Of a DNA stretch of 64,000 nt, positions 1 to 11,712 are shown in pieces. Numbering within the stretch: position 1 is the first letter of the stretch; every line of letters starts with the position of its first letter. This DNA comes from Gerris lacustris. Taxonomy: Eukaryota > Arthropoda > Insecta > Hemiptera > Gerridae. A program made the translations under genes and the position numbers. Under the pieces are notes generated by a model. The model was given only the letters and a program-made list of their open reading frames with translations. It did no database searches and was not told the DNA's origin. The stretch covers positions 59,584,043 through 59,648,042 of the forward strand of contig OX578281.1 of NCBI GenBank assembly GCA_951217055.1, in the 5' to 3' direction.

Positions 1-851
1 ACCGCCCTCCCTGCCCCTTCCCTTTCACCTCAAAATGTCCGACATTTGAACCCCCCTCTCTTCTACACACACACACACACGAAAATTTACTTATATATTT
101 ACGCTTACATACAATATGAAATTCATTTGTCATGCATTATTATGTAAATGATTGTATTTTTGTTTATTGTAATATAATACATAAATAAGTAAAAACAAAT
201 ATACGTAAATAAATAGATAAATAAATATTATGTGAAAATAAATAAAAAAGTAATATAGTAATACCTCAATTGGAGACATTTTTTATTAATACATGTTTTA
301 TTTATGTGTTTTATATTATGTGCAATTGAAGACTAAGGAAATATATGCATCAAATTTTAATGTGGTCAAACATTTAAATTTTATTGTGTAGGCCCATCAT
401 ATGAGATTTAATAGGGATTTTCATCATATTGTAAAATTATAGAAAAATATCATAAGACATTTTCTTTATATTATCCAGTAAATTATTTATTCTGTTTCAA
501 ATTTGTAAAAACATAGTCTTAGTAAATCAATAATTTAAATCTTAAAATTATTAACAAAATTTAAATATTAAAATAAATAATATATACACAGTGTGTCCCA
601 AGTGGAAACATTTATTAATTATTTATTTAACTAATTTATTTTAAAAAATAATTATATTTAATTAGCTTTTTAAAAAAAGTATTTATAAATAAAACTCTTG
701 CTTGTTCTCAAACCTTTTAAAAAGGATTATGTTTACTTGATTTTACGTACAGAGTGTTCAGTTTCTTGAAAAAAATAAAAAAATAATCAAGAGTAAATAA
801 CATTAATTAAAATATAAAATTTTAATTAATTTTTTTAAATATAAAATTTTA
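1..851. other. AT-rich DNA without recognised gene
   Basis: Strongly AT-rich sequence with a short (AC)n run near 65-80. No coding potential, RNA gene or mobile element was recognised. Confidence 0.6.
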
Positions 852-1189
852 GGGTACTTTTTTACTTTAGCACCCCCCTATATTCCTTTGTGTTAATTGT
901 AATATAGAAAAAGGAACATATTATACAGAGTAGCATATATTCCTTAGTCTAAATTACTATTAAGGCAAAGGGATATTTATTCCAATGTACCTTGGGACCA
1001 AGGAATGTCACACTTGTGTATATAATTGAGATCAAATCCCTTAGTCTAATCAACTAAATAGAGATAAAGTAATATTAAACATAAAACTGCCCCAGGAATC
1101 TCAATGTATTTGGGAGACAAACACACAAACTTTTTTGTGGGGAAGACTATTGTTTAGAACCAAGGGGGGTGCTAAAGTAAAAAAGTGCC
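852..1189. mobile_element. Family D inverted-repeat element (MITE), copy 1
   Basis: The ends are inverted repeats of about 28 bp: TACTTTTTTACTTTAGCACC on the left and its reverse complement on the right. The interior is about 280 bp with no ORF. Two relatives lie within the next 1.5 kb. The superfamily is not clear because no target duplication could be fixed. Confidence 0.6.
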
Positions 1190-1529
1190 AATTTTAGTTA
1201 ATTTACTGAAATATTAAGTTTTAGTTTGTTTTCTGAAAATAAACAATAAGCTGGCAACAACAAAATAGTTCACACTGCACTTTAATAATAAACAAAAAGT
1301 TTTAAGCCAAACGCTTGGCTCTGGTTAATACATACTAGAGTGGATGAGTTAAAAGAAAGAATTACACAGGACATAGCCAATATTCCCCTTGAGCACGTTC
1401 AAAATTCTTGTACAGAAATTATATATATATAAAGTCGAAAATTGCGATAATACAGAAGTTGGTGATAATACAATTATTGTGATAAACATAATATATTCTT
1501 TAATTTTCTTTTCAACTCTGGTCTTAAAC

Positions 1530-1753
1530 ACTTCTTTAGATTGTTACTCCCCTTATAAAAAATCATAGGGGAGTAACAATAAGTCGTACGGAATGTTCTT
1601 CTTTAGACTGTTAACCCCCTTATCAAAACAGAAGTGTGATATTCCTTTGTCCCAAAGTACATTGGACTAAACATTCCATTTTCTTAATAGTTATTTAGTC
1701 AAAGTAATTTTTATTCTAAAACAACATAGGGGAGTAAAAATCTAAAGAAGTAC
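1530..1753. mobile_element. Family D-like inverted-repeat element, copy 2
   Basis: The outer ends pair (ACTTCTTTAGATTGTTACTC on the left; its diverged complement GAGTAAAAATCTAAAGAAGT on the right). The left end also holds its own hairpin at about 1540-1578, GTTACTCCCC facing GGGGAGTAAC. It resembles copies 1 and 3 in the CTTTAG/ACCCCC subterminal sequence. It is non-coding. Confidence 0.5.
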
Positions 1754-2473
1754 CTATTTTGTTATAGTTATTTTCTAATAAGGTGTAAATAATATAACAA
1801 TATAATTAATTACGTGTGATGCTAAAGAGGAAATTTGTAATTTTCTTACTTTCTTGATTTGTAAGAAATTTATTTTCTTTTCATAATATAAAATAATATT
1901 TAAAATTGACACGGTTTTTGAAATTCTGTACAACTTTTCTGAATATTTCGAGTACCTTCTGATTCAATCAAAAAGAGAGTATAGTACTCCTTCTATAAAT
2001 TTTTAAGAAACCTATAATAATAATTTATACATTGATTTAATTATAAACACATTACAAAACAATTTATACATATTTCAATTGAATTATACAAATAGTTAAT
2101 ATAAATATACAAAAATAAAAAGTTATTTTACAGCAGGTAAAAAGTAGGTATTAAACTAATACAGATAAAATTTATAATTATAAATGTAAGCATTTTATAA
2201 TTATACTTAACACCCAGTACACGAAATCAAGAAAATTGTCATTTTTAGAGGTTTAAGAACAAGCAGAAGTTTATATAAAGAATGGGGAGAAAAACTATTT
2301 CTTTTTGTGAATGTGTTTTTCAAATACAACTTATAAAATAAGTAATTTGTTTCTGGTTGATTCATTCGGTTCACAAGTTCGTTTGTTTTATTTTTGTAAT
2401 ATTATTCGATGAGATAAATTTAAATTTTCCTTTACACATAATTTGTTTTTATTTAACTAATCATACAAGAATT
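1754..2473. other. AT-rich DNA, nothing recognised
   Basis: No coding or repeat structure beyond short A/T runs was seen. Confidence 0.5.
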
Positions 2474-2657
2474 GACACTCTTTTACTTTGTAACCCACCG
2501 TATTTAATTTGAAATTACATATAAAAAAAGGGTGATATTTCAAAAAAGTACATCCAAAGGACATTAGACTGAATATCCCTCTGTCATAAAGTTATTAACT
2601 CTGTTACCCCCTCCACTTTCTTTTGTTGTTACGGTGGTAACAAAGTAAAAAAGTACC
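2474..2657. mobile_element. Family D inverted-repeat element, copy 3
   Basis: The left end CTCTTTTACTTTGTAACCCA pairs with the right end GGTAACAAAGTAAAAAAGTA in inverted orientation. The length is about 184 bp with no ORF. Sequence and spacing match the other two D-type copies. Confidence 0.5.
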
Positions 2658-3204
2658 CATGAATTTGTTTCTCCTTTGAAAGTATGATATATTTAGATGT
2701 GAAATCACCAAGTATTTTTTTGTAAACGAGATATGAGAAAGATTTTACGAATCAGATAAACTTGGAGTTAAAATAAATAAAATAACAGATTGCACTCCAG
2801 TTTAATCTATCCAGAAATATAATGTATGGAGAGTGAAGTTACGAATTTAATTTTACATAAAATAACTTCATAGGTTGATATATTTAACGCAAAAGAAGGA
2901 AAAAACTGGTCTGAGATAACACAACATTAGCATAATAACATTGTCCCCATTTTTCCTTATCTTAATCCTTTTTTATCTCAAAAACAGATTCCCCCCCCCC
3001 CCTCCACCAGGGAAAGTGTTTTATTAACTCTTCTGAGTACAAAACTCATGTTGTTAATGTACAACGGAATGTAAGGTTTATTAAACAAAGTTTTCCTCAA
3101 TAAGCAATTTTAATATGTGTAATGCCACTGGTCGTGCTTATAAATAAATAATTATTTAACAAAAAGAATTATTTAACAAAAAGAATAATTTAACAAAAAC
3201 TCAT
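2658..3204. other. AT-rich DNA with poly-C tract
   Basis: Contains a run of about 12 C at 2991-3002. Otherwise non-coding AT-rich sequence, with a short AATTATTTAACAAAAAG repeat just before the minisatellite. Confidence 0.5.
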
Positions 3205-3785
3205 TGGTCCTGAACTTCTAGGCGTTCAGAACAGTCGCGTCCCAATGTAATATTAGTCCTGTATTTCTAGATATTCAGATCACCATCTCTCGATGGAATA
3301 TTTGTCTTATATTTCTAGATATTCAGATCACCATCTCTCCATAAGATATTAATCCTGTATTTCAAGATATTCAGATCCCCATCTCTCGATAAGATATTAG
3401 TCCTGTATTACTAGATATTCAGATCACCATCTCTCGATAAGATATTAGTCTTTTATTTCTAGATATTTAGATCACCATCTCTCGATAAGATATTAGTCCT
3501 GCATTACTAGATATTCAGATCACATCTCTCGATGGAATATTAGTCCTGTATTACTAGATATTCAGATCACCAACTCTCGATAAGATATTAGTCCTGTATT
3601 TCTAGATATTCAGATCCCCATCTCTCGATAAGATATTAGTCCTGTATTTCTAGATATTGAGATCACCATCTCTCGATGGAATATTAGTCCTGTATTTCTA
3701 GATATTCAGATCCCCATCTCTCGATAAGATATTAGTCCTGTATTTCTAGATATTCAGATCCCCCATCTCTCGATAAGATATTAGT
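3205..3785. repeat. 48-bp minisatellite, about 12 units
   Basis: The unit contains TATTAGTCCTGTATTTCTAG followed by ATATTCAGATCACCATCTCT and CGATAAG. Units differ by point changes and occasional 1-2 bp indels, and GATAAG and GATGGA variants alternate. No reading frame persists. Confidence 0.9.
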
Positions 3786-4540
3786 CTTCTGAAGGATACC
3801 TGCCTTCTGCCGCCTCATTATAGCGTTGTTGTTATTTTAATCATTATTATTATTTCTATTTCATATTCCTATAGGCGTCCCAGCGCCTCAATCATACAGT
3901 AGAAGCGGAGGAGGAGCATCTATTATAGCATAAATACGCTTGGTGCTTTTGTCTTTGACCCATCTATAGCTGTTGAAACGTGGATTACACATTTTTTATA
4001 GTGCTATTGTATCAGCAAATTGATATGAGAAAATTTTGTTCGATTTGTCACACCAATGTTTCATATTTATAAATCGGCTTGGCGGTGCTTTGGGATATTT
4101 TCCGTCTTCTCGGTGCCCACATGTGTCCCTGTATTGCAATAAACTCGCTTCAATGTTAGAGCCTCGCGATCCCTAGTATAAATTGTATGTATAGACTTTT
4201 GCATAAAGTGGATTTGCACGTGTGTCTAATGAATACACATTGTTGTGTAGAGTATGCAATGTCTAAGATTGGGCAATTCCCAACAGTAGTAGGTTTAGGT
4301 TTGCTGAAGCTCTTATAGGAATATTCTCAGGGGAATCACAGAAATACCAACACCATTAGCAACTCAGCACCCCTGAGAATGTTCTGTTGCCTGCAGTGAG
4401 TTCAAAACATTACCATTCACCACAATCTCACCCAGTATAAATATCACAACATTAACAACTCAACGGAACATAACAACACAACAGAACATAACAAATCAAA
4501 AGAATATAATTACCTAACTAAACTCAAGTAAATAAAAATG
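3786..4540. other. Unassigned non-coding stretch
   Basis: More mixed in base composition than its surroundings, but no ORF, splice-site pair or known element could be supported. The last 150 bp are rich in short AACA/AACAT tandem motifs. Confidence 0.4.
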
Positions 4541-5020
4541 ATAACTCGTAAAGGCCGACCAAGAAGTAAGAAATAACGACACTCGGGAAAAACTGTAAAC
4601 TTAGCTTCGTTTAAAATCGGAAGTCCCGTGTATTGCCGAAGTCAGTTCATTCTGGGAAAATCGTTATATTTGTATTTAAATGGACTACATTTAGTATTTT
4701 TAATCAAAATCGTCGAAACCGTTTTCGAGAAATATTTTTATTTTAAGTTTTTTCAGAGTTTTTTGGGGGTAGCGCCCCCAAATTTGAAGCTAAAATTCAT
4801 TTCTCGATTTCGACTCGTTGTATGATTTTTTTGAACATGTATGCCAAATTTCGACCAAATCAGCCCAATAGTTTATTTAGACTCCAGGCGTCTGTCTGCA
4901 TTTTGTAAAAACCACTTTTTTGGACTTGGGACCTCAAAACGTACAAATCTCAAAATCGAATTATCGAGCCATCACAATGCTTCCTCATTATATGAGAAAT
5001 AAAAAACGGGGGAGCCAATT
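4541..5020 (-). mobile_element. Family E repeat, reverse orientation
   Basis: Reverse-complement relative of 5466-6030. Both share the block around CAAATTTGGGGGCGCTACCC, the CATACATGTTC block and the CGTCTGTCTG block. It lacks the B-box end of the other copies. At its left border, 4577-4650 matches 12449-12520, so an unrelated second repeat may abut it. Confidence 0.6.
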
Positions 5021-5024
5021 AAAT

Positions 5025-5135
5025 AAATTTCAACGAAAATGGCTTGCAAAAGCATAAAATCAATAAAGTTCGTGATAGGATTCGTGGAAGCTATGGGCAG
5101 TGCAACACTAATTGGCAATCAATATTTTTAACAAT
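5025..5135 (+). mobile_element. Family F 3' tail fragment
   Basis: Matches the right end of family F: ATGGCTTGCAAAAGCATAAA, then AAATCAATAAAGT, GGAAGCTATG and GCAACACTAATTGGCA. Only about 110 bp of the family is present. Confidence 0.6.
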
Positions 5136-5465
5136 TCATCTTTTCTGAATGTGTCCTATTTTTGTATTTTGTATCTACATATTATGATTTCAACTTAATT
5201 TGTTGTCAACGTCAGGATGCTCAATACATCTGAATATGCTTCCAGTAGTGGGGGCGAGACTAAATACTTAAAATTGCTTTGAAACACGGTATTTTCTCGG
5301 TATGAGGATTGAAGCTGTAGATGTCTGGTACCAGGTTATTTTATATCTGATATTGGAGTAATGTAAATGATATTGCTGTCAATTCAAAATGACGGATGTT
5401 TAAATATTCATCTTACTCCCTCTCATATATTTAAAGTTTAACTCACAACGAGGTCTCATCTGTCA
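5136..5465. other. Non-coding, possible family A scrap
   Basis: A short segment near 5240 (ATGCTTCCAGTAGTGG) resembles the stem sequence of family A foldback elements. Nothing else was recognised. Confidence 0.3.
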
Positions 5466-6030
5466 CGTCTTTTTACTTTCTCATATACATATAAAGAGAA
5501 AGTATTGTGACGGTTCGAAAATTCGATTTTGAGATTTTGATGGATTTACACGTTTTGAGTTCCCCTGAGATCAAAAAATAGTTTTTAAAAAACTTCTGTC
5601 GTCTGTCTGTGCATACGCCTGGAGCCTAAATAACTGGGCCGATTTTGACGAAAGTTGGTATACATGTTCAGAAATATCATACCCTGAGGTGAAATCGAGA
5701 TATTAGAGAAATTAATTTTAGCTCCAAATTTGGGGGCGCTACCCCCCAAAAACTGAAAAAACGTGAAAAAAAAAAATGATTTCTCGAAAACGATCAGACG
5801 ATTTTGGTTAAAAGTTCTAAAATAGCCCATTTAAATACGAATCTAACGGTATATAAGCCGTTTTTCCGGGAAAAATCTAGTACTTGAGAAGATAGCCTAA
5901 ACGCGGACGGAGAGAGGCCGGGTTCGATTCCCTGCCAAGGAGAAGTTATTTTTATGATACATTTTGATAAAATGTTAAATAATAATTAAAGTTTTATGAG
6001 AAAGTTTGTCTGAGTTGTCTCGAACAGATT
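5466..6030 (+). mobile_element. Family E repeat with tRNA-like B box
   Basis: A near full copy. It has the left block GATGGATTTACACGTTTTGA, a central polar block with GGGGGCGCTACC, and a downstream segment with GGGTTCGATTCC, a close fit to the Pol III B-box consensus GGTTCGANNCC. It ends in TTTGTCTGAGTTGTCTCG. A second full copy lies at 63290-63850 and a reversed one at 4541-5020. The B box suggests a SINE or tRNA-derived module, although its position near the 3' part is unusual. Confidence 0.65.
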
Positions 6031-6713
6031 TTTTGACAGGGTAAGATCAAAGTTGTTCAATTTGTAAGTAAAAATCTAAAAGAAATAAATAAAATTTGGT
6101 AAAGTTAGAAACCTAAATAAGGAATGTTAGAAGTCAGGGATTCTGTTGTTTTCGTTGCAGTGTAAAGATTTCATGAAACAGAAAAGAATTGTATAGAATA
6201 CAATAGTGAAGCTTAATATACAAAAGTGGGTCGAGAGCTGAAACACTCCGGTTAATAACTTACACTGTGTTTGTTTATTCTGACGTCTTGTTAATACTTT
6301 AGTAGACTTGTCGTGTTATTACACACTGACAGCTAATAATATAATTACATACTACATACTGAGAAACAAACTGCCTTAACTAACACCTTAACTCGTTGAT
6401 TTAATATAAGGGCATAAACAAAATTTCCGTCAAATTTTCAAGGCATTGATTAGTACTCAGTACTCAAATGAAATGCAGTTAGGTCCATTAAGGACTTAAA
6501 AGATTACCTTTAACGATATTTTGCCCCCCCCCCCCCACTTTTGTAATTCTCAAGTTGACTTATTTAAATGTTAAATTGTCAATGTGTTGAACATTTTAAT
6601 GTTTGAATTTGACTCGTTCTTGTATGTTTTATCTTGATTCAAAATACTCTGCCAATTACACGTAGCTTCCTTACATTGTTATCCCACTGGGAAATGAACT
6701 TGGGTTGTTTTTA
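6031..6713. other. AT-rich DNA with poly-C tract
   Basis: A run of 14 C lies at about 6524-6537. No gene or element was recognised. Confidence 0.5.
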
Positions 6714-6850
6714 ATTATGACTGGAGAGGTTAATCAAAAATAACAACAATATTGATTCATTTTATATAATTAAAAATACGCGTTTCGACATTTATATCAC
6801 CTTCAGTGTAACTTCATGTTAACATGGCAGGAAACTGATATAAAATACCG
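6714..6850. mobile_element. Family B half element
   Basis: Begins with TTATGACTGGAGAGGTTA, like the complete family B element at 15190-15487, and carries the same CGTTTCGACATTTATATCAC block. The second arm is missing or not recognisable. Confidence 0.55.
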
Positions 6851-8204
6851 CCCAGCCTATTATTTTCGCTCTTATAGTAGCCAGTGCCGCTCACCGCTCT
6901 ACCACTCTGTCGCTCTGCCACCCACCACTCACCACTCATCGCTCGTATAGCAAGTTTCGTTCGTGATCAAAGAAAATATATATATATATTTTTTAAATAA
7001 TATTTTATAGAGTACAAAAAATTTTAAGTATAAAAATCAGGACTAAAATAATTTTCTACTTTGAGACACCTGGAAGCTTTGAAGCTTAACTATTACGATA
7101 ATAGAGTAGAAATAGCTAAAATACTGCGTCTACAGTTTACCTGTGGATTAGCGTGCTTACTAAGTGTTTTGGTGGGACATAACACGCACCCGAGGCCTTA
7201 CTTTTTATCAAAAACAAAAAGGTGTTTTAAGGAATTTTACATACATCGCACATTTTGATAAATAAATGTTCCCCTTACCCCAAAGAAACTTAAACGTTAA
7301 TTATTTCGGAAACGGTTTGGACTATAGACACTTCGGAGTAGTTTTATTGGGTTTAGACAGTATAAATGCATATAATTAATTATAATAAATAGTTCAACAG
7401 TTATAGCAAAAAACTAATTTTTAAATGACCTCATTTTCATACGGCTGGGCAGATTATGCTGGTTAACGAACTAGCCTATTTGATAAATAGCCTACAGACC
7501 CTTTTGTGTTGAGCTCAAAGCACAAGCTGAGCAAATTTATTTTTATATAGGTACAATAGTTCTTCTGTGCGCTTGCAAAACTTTTTTATAAAAAAATTAA
7601 TGTATATCATCGTGTATTTACATTAGTAATTTTATATTTATTATTGTGCTTAAAACATCATATATTTACTCAAAGAGAAGATAGTAATGTCTTCTCATAT
7701 GAGGAGAAAAAATAACTGATAAGGTGACATTTGGTTATGACTTAGATACTAAAACTAGCAATACATATATGTTTTGCATTATTATCCTATTTCAAGGAAT
7801 TTAAGAAATATGGTTATTTTAATACTGATTTAATTTATTTCTTTTTAATTTTTAAACTTAATGATATAAATATGGATAAATATATTATTTGAAATCTTCT
7901 AATGTTTGCTATATTATATTTTTGTTTAATATTTTATTTCTAAGAAAGTTCTGAAATTTAAAACTGTTGAGGCTTTTGATTAAAAAACTGGTTTTACATT
8001 TTGTTAAATTGACATAAAATGTATTAAAATTTCACATTTGTTTTGTATTTCGTAGGTTTCTTATCCAGGAATCTATTATGTGCTGGTTATGTAGTACTTT
8101 TATAAATTTATTTGTTTCTGTATTACGGATTATCATATTTTAAAATTCTATATTAGGTCCACTTTATTTAATTTTATTGCTATTGTTAACTTATAGTGTG
8201 TAGG
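6851..8204. other. Non-coding AT-rich stretch
   Basis: Around 6890-6950 there is a C-rich run of CACCACTC-type motifs. The rest is AT-rich. The open frame at 7061-7258 has no recognisable domain and no coding bias, so it was not called. Confidence 0.4.
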
Positions 8205-8412
8205 CTTCCGCGGGTAAACTCGTAATTTGTTTTCCGGTCCTCTTAGTTTTCCGGTGAAATCCGCGTCACGATGGGTTTGATTTCCGACGTTTCGCTTCCA
8301 CTACATGAGTATAACATCACAATGCACTACATACATGAAGATGCTTCCAGTATTGGAAGCGGAATTACGGACTTAAAGCTCTTCGTGACGCGGATTTCAC
8401 CGGAAATCCTAG
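8205..8412. mobile_element. Family A foldback element, copy 1
   Basis: The ends are inverted: TTTTCCGGTGAAATCCGCGT on the left and ACGCGGATTTCACCGGAAAT on the right. The interior has a left GACGTTTCGCTTCCACTAC and a right GAAGATGCTTCCAGTATTGG, the two halves of the conserved CTGANGA/stem/GAAAC core described at 20277, here degenerate (GGAAT replaces GAAAC on the + strand). Confidence 0.7.
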
Positions 8413-8461
8413 CTTATAATTATATATTAGGCATTTGAAAAAAAAAAATAAAATAAATAAC

Positions 8462-8905
8462 CAGTAGAGAGCGGCTATGTCCTTCCCATTTTGGTGGACA
8501 ACGTGTTTTTGATAATCCTGAGTACAAAATTAGTTAGTAGACCAATAATCATGTTGATGTTAGTTTATGACTTGATAGGTGACCACTTTGATTTGCAGGA
8601 ATATTTGAATAACTAACCTATTAAGTGACAAAGTTGCATCAACTTGATTTTAGGTCTACAAACTAATTTTGTACTCAGGATCATGAAAATCACATTGTCC
8701 ACCATAATGAGAAGGCCATGGCCGCTCTCTACCGGTTTGTTTGTTTTCAAATGCCTATTGCCAAGCTATGTCCCGGAGACGAACTTAGCCGACCACATAT
8801 CCTTAAAAGGCACCAAAAGATTAGCTTATAAACAAAATTTTAGCTTGATGTTAGTCAGATACATTTTTGCATGCTATCTCCTGGACTATAACCTTATTTT
8901 ATCAA
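8462..8905. mobile_element. Family C foldback element, copy 1
   Basis: Inverted arms of roughly 80 bp lie at about 8462-8545 and 8655-8740. They share AGAGAGCGGC, TGTCCACC, TGAGTACAAAATTAGTT and GTAGACC. A tail to about 8905 (TAGCTTGATGTTAGTCAG... to CTCCTGGACTATAACC) recurs in reverse at 35690-35850 beside copy 2, so the mobile unit extends beyond the palindrome. The frame at 8644-8937 runs through the element and is not a host gene. Confidence 0.6.
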
Positions 8906-9595
8906 TGTATCTTTTTATCTGTTTAGTAATTCTGTAGGCTTCTTACTATTTTATCTTAGTTAATAACTTATTGTTTGTCGTTAAGCTCTTATAGTGGTCT
9001 TATAAAGCCAAAAGGTATTTTGTTAAAGAAACAAAACTCAATTTATGTAGAGAGAGAAAACTAAGTCAATACTTTTATTGGTAAAATGGTAAATTTGGCA
9101 GTAAATGGAGTTTATAGATAAAAAGCGATGTTTAGACAAAGCTAGTTTTCAAGAGATGTTTGTGTGAGTAGAGAGGATATTGTTTAAACAGAGTTAGTTC
9201 TGTGTATTGGTGCAAGTGGAGGGGATAAGAGACGGATACTAAGTAGGTTGATGCTGTGTCTATATTTCTTCTCTGTTGCTAATGAGATGTCAACTCAAGC
9301 TCCTCCAGGCGTCCAATATAAACCTCCCAACTATCATCTATCTCAAATAAAAATTCAAACAGAGACCATCTGTCCAAAAAACATGTTACATGTCACCAAT
9401 GTCTTTCAAATTTAAGAAAACTTTATATCTTAACTTTAAAGTCCTTCTCGAAAACAAATATATCTATAAATCTACTCCACATTTGAACTGGTCCATCTAA
9501 AAAAATCAAAAATATTGGCACATATTAAAAAAAAAAGAATTTAAGAAATGTTTGTGGCATTAAAATAATCTTAGATAAGTGTGTCAGATGACCAT
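8906..9595. other. Non-coding stretch
   Basis: No gene, splice signal or repeat family was recognised. Confidence 0.4.
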
Positions 9596-9812
9596 TGACA
9601 CTTTCCAGATGATTTGGGGTAACTTTTTGTTGATTTGAGAAAACTTTTTGTTGGTTTGGGGAAATTTTTGGTTGATTTGTGGAAACTTTTTGTTAATTTG
9701 GAGAACCATTTTGTTGATTTGTGGAAACTTTTTGTTAATTTGGAGAAACATTTTGTTGATTTGGGGAGACTTTTTTGTTAATTTGGGGAAACTTTTTTGT
9801 TGATTTGGGGCC
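9596..9812. repeat. About 22-bp minisatellite
   Basis: Imperfect repeats of GAAACTTTTTGTTGATTTGG, about 9-10 copies. On the minus strand they read as a spurious repetitive open frame (NKKFPQI-type). Confidence 0.85.
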
Positions 9813-9984
9813 ATCTACGTGTTGATGTCATGCCCAACTTTATTGAAAGTCTAAGAGTATTCAGGCTGGTATTCAACAAAATGGGGATATTAATCATCTC
9901 ACGCAGTTGAAATCTGACGTTATTTTGGTTGACTTTTCATAAAAATTACAGAAGTACCTTGTGAAATTTAGTTTTTTGTCATTA

Positions 9985-10400
9985 AAGAAAAATAGTCTGC
10001 CAATTAGTGTGGCTCATAGCTTCCTCGTGTTCGACATTATGCATTTACAACCCATTATTGCCTAATTTATTTAATTTTTCCCTATTTTTTTTTATAACCG
10101 TCACAATTTAATTTTTTAAATAATTACAATTTAGAAAAAAAAAAAAAATGAACACAGTTGGTTGCAAATTATGTTTGAACTATCTGTGGGCTATAGTATT
10201 TACCATCCAAATTTCATATAAATCAGATGAGTACTTTTAAAGTTGTGCATAGTGCAAGAGAAACTAAAAAAGTTGCTAAAAAGATGGATGTTAATATTCA
10301 AATGGGGACCATTTTTATTCATTTTTTCGTCCAAATTTGACTTCATCGTCCATTCATCACCACTTCTCGATAACCTTTGAATCTACTATCAGCAATATTG
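9985..10400 (-). mobile_element. Family F fragment, reverse orientation
   Basis: Starts with AGTCTGCCAATTAGTGTGGC and CATAGCTTCCTCG, the reverse complement of the F terminus. It continues through the TGCAAATTATGTTTGAAC and CAAATTTCATATAAATCAGA blocks and then degenerates. Confidence 0.6.
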
Positions 10401-10732
10401 AGTTTCCTTTTATACATATAAATATAGACGCAAAGAAAATATTATTCAATCTATCCTTTATATTGAAGTAATTTATTCCAAGTAATGATTTATTAAAAGG
10501 GGCTGTTATAATAGAACTTACTCAGAGTGATCATCAGCATAATACATTTCTCGGTTCTCTGGGATTTAAAATAAATAGATCTTTATTTTTTATATTTTTT
10601 ATTTTTTGGTTGTAGTTTTAGTCCCGTTCAACATAGATCTTTATTATTTTAGGAGTAGTTTTAGAGTTTTATGGGAGTTCGTTAACCACTAATCTTCCAA
10701 TTTATTACTGGTCTTATATTACTTTGCTTTGT
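10401..10732. other. AT-rich DNA, nothing recognised
   Basis: No supported feature. Confidence 0.4.
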
Positions 10733-11470
10733 AAGTTTCATCGCACATTTCCGTTTCCCTAATTTTGAACCACTTACCGTCATTCAATCTTCCCCAAATT
10801 TTGCACATAGATACAACTAAGGTAAAGAATGCAGAAACCAAAAAAAAAAAAAAAAAATGGCGTCAAATTTATTTGCTTTTTAAGTTTCATCGCACACCTA
10901 TTACCCCAATTTTGAACCACTTACCGTCATTCAATCTTCCCCAAATTTTTCACATAGATACAACTAAGGTAAAGAATACAGAAACCAAACAAACAAAAAA
11001 TAAAAACAAAATGGCGTCAAATTTATTTGCTTTTTAAGTTTCATCGCACACCTATTACCCCAATTTTGAACCACTTACCGTCATTCAATCTTCCCCAAAT
11101 TTTGCACATAGATAGAACTAAGGTAAAGAATACAGAAACCAAAAAAACAAAAAATAAAAACAAAATGGCATCAAATTTATTTGCTTTTTAAGTTTCATCG
11201 CACACCTATTACCCCAATTTTGAACCACTTACCGTCATTCAATCTTCCCCAAATTTTGCACATAGATAGAACTAAGGTGAAGAATGCAGAAACCAAACAA
11301 ACAAAAAATAAAAACAAAATGGCGTCAAATTTATTCGCTTTTTAAGTTTCATCGCACACCTATTACCCCAATTTTGAACCACTTCCCGTCATTTAATCTT
11401 CCCCAAATTTTGCACATAGATACAACTAAGGTGAAGAATACAGAAACCAAAAAAAAAAAAAAAAAAATGT
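10733..11470. repeat. 154-bp tandem array, about 5 units, just upstream of a beta1 exon
   Basis: Unit starts (AAGTTTCATCGCACA) occur at 10733, 10882, 11036, 11190 and 11344, so the later spacing is exactly 154 bp. Each unit contains TTTTGAACCACTTACCGTCA, a CAACTAAGGTAAAGAATAC segment and an A-rich run before ATGGCGTCAAATTTATT. The long frames across it (10765-11037, 11284-11559) are read-through of the repeat. It ends about 100 bp before the splice acceptor at 11574. Confidence 0.9.
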
Positions 11471-11575
11471 TGAAAATAAGACCAGTTTTGAAAAATGGCA
11501 TTTTTATATTAATTATTATTTTTAAAATCCTCCTAATTAATCAAATTAACAGCTGTTAATTATTGTTTGCTTCAG

Positions 11576-11712
11576 GCGAATGCAGTGAGGATGAGGAAAG
11601 ACTGGTAAGGGATCTGTTCAGAGGATATAACAAGCTGATCAGGCCTGTTCAGAATATGACTCAGAAAGTAAATGTTCGCTTCGGTCTGGCGTTCGTTCAG
11701 CTCATCAACGTG
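11576..11712 (+). CDS. nAChRbeta1: Nicotinic acetylcholine receptor beta1 subunit: exon for mature N-terminus
   Basis: First recognisable exon of a ligand-gated cation channel subunit of the Cys-loop family, which acts at insect cholinergic synapses in the plasma membrane. The acceptor is TTGCTTCAG and the donor is GTG|GTTTGT. The exon enters in phase 1, so the first codon is completed by an upstream exon. It encodes 45 residues (called 1-45 here), beginning [14 protein letters not shown] and ending AFVQLINV, which matches the mature start of insect beta1 (Drosophila ARD) almost exactly. An Asn-Met-Thr glycosylation sequon is present. The start codon and signal peptide must lie in an upstream exon, which I could not find in the preceding 11.5 kb. 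The gene assignment is firm; the short exon border on the 5' side rests on the acceptor consensus and on family alignment. Confidence 0.93.

Noticed and set aside
5890..5945. tRNA gene at the GGGTTCGATTCC site
   Set aside because: Only the B box fits; no cloverleaf or anticodon arm could be drawn, and the site is part of a dispersed repeat.
10765..11559. Protein-coding frames with repeated NHLPSFNLPQ-type sequence
   Set aside because: They follow the 154-bp tandem array and change frame with its indels; no start context or domain.
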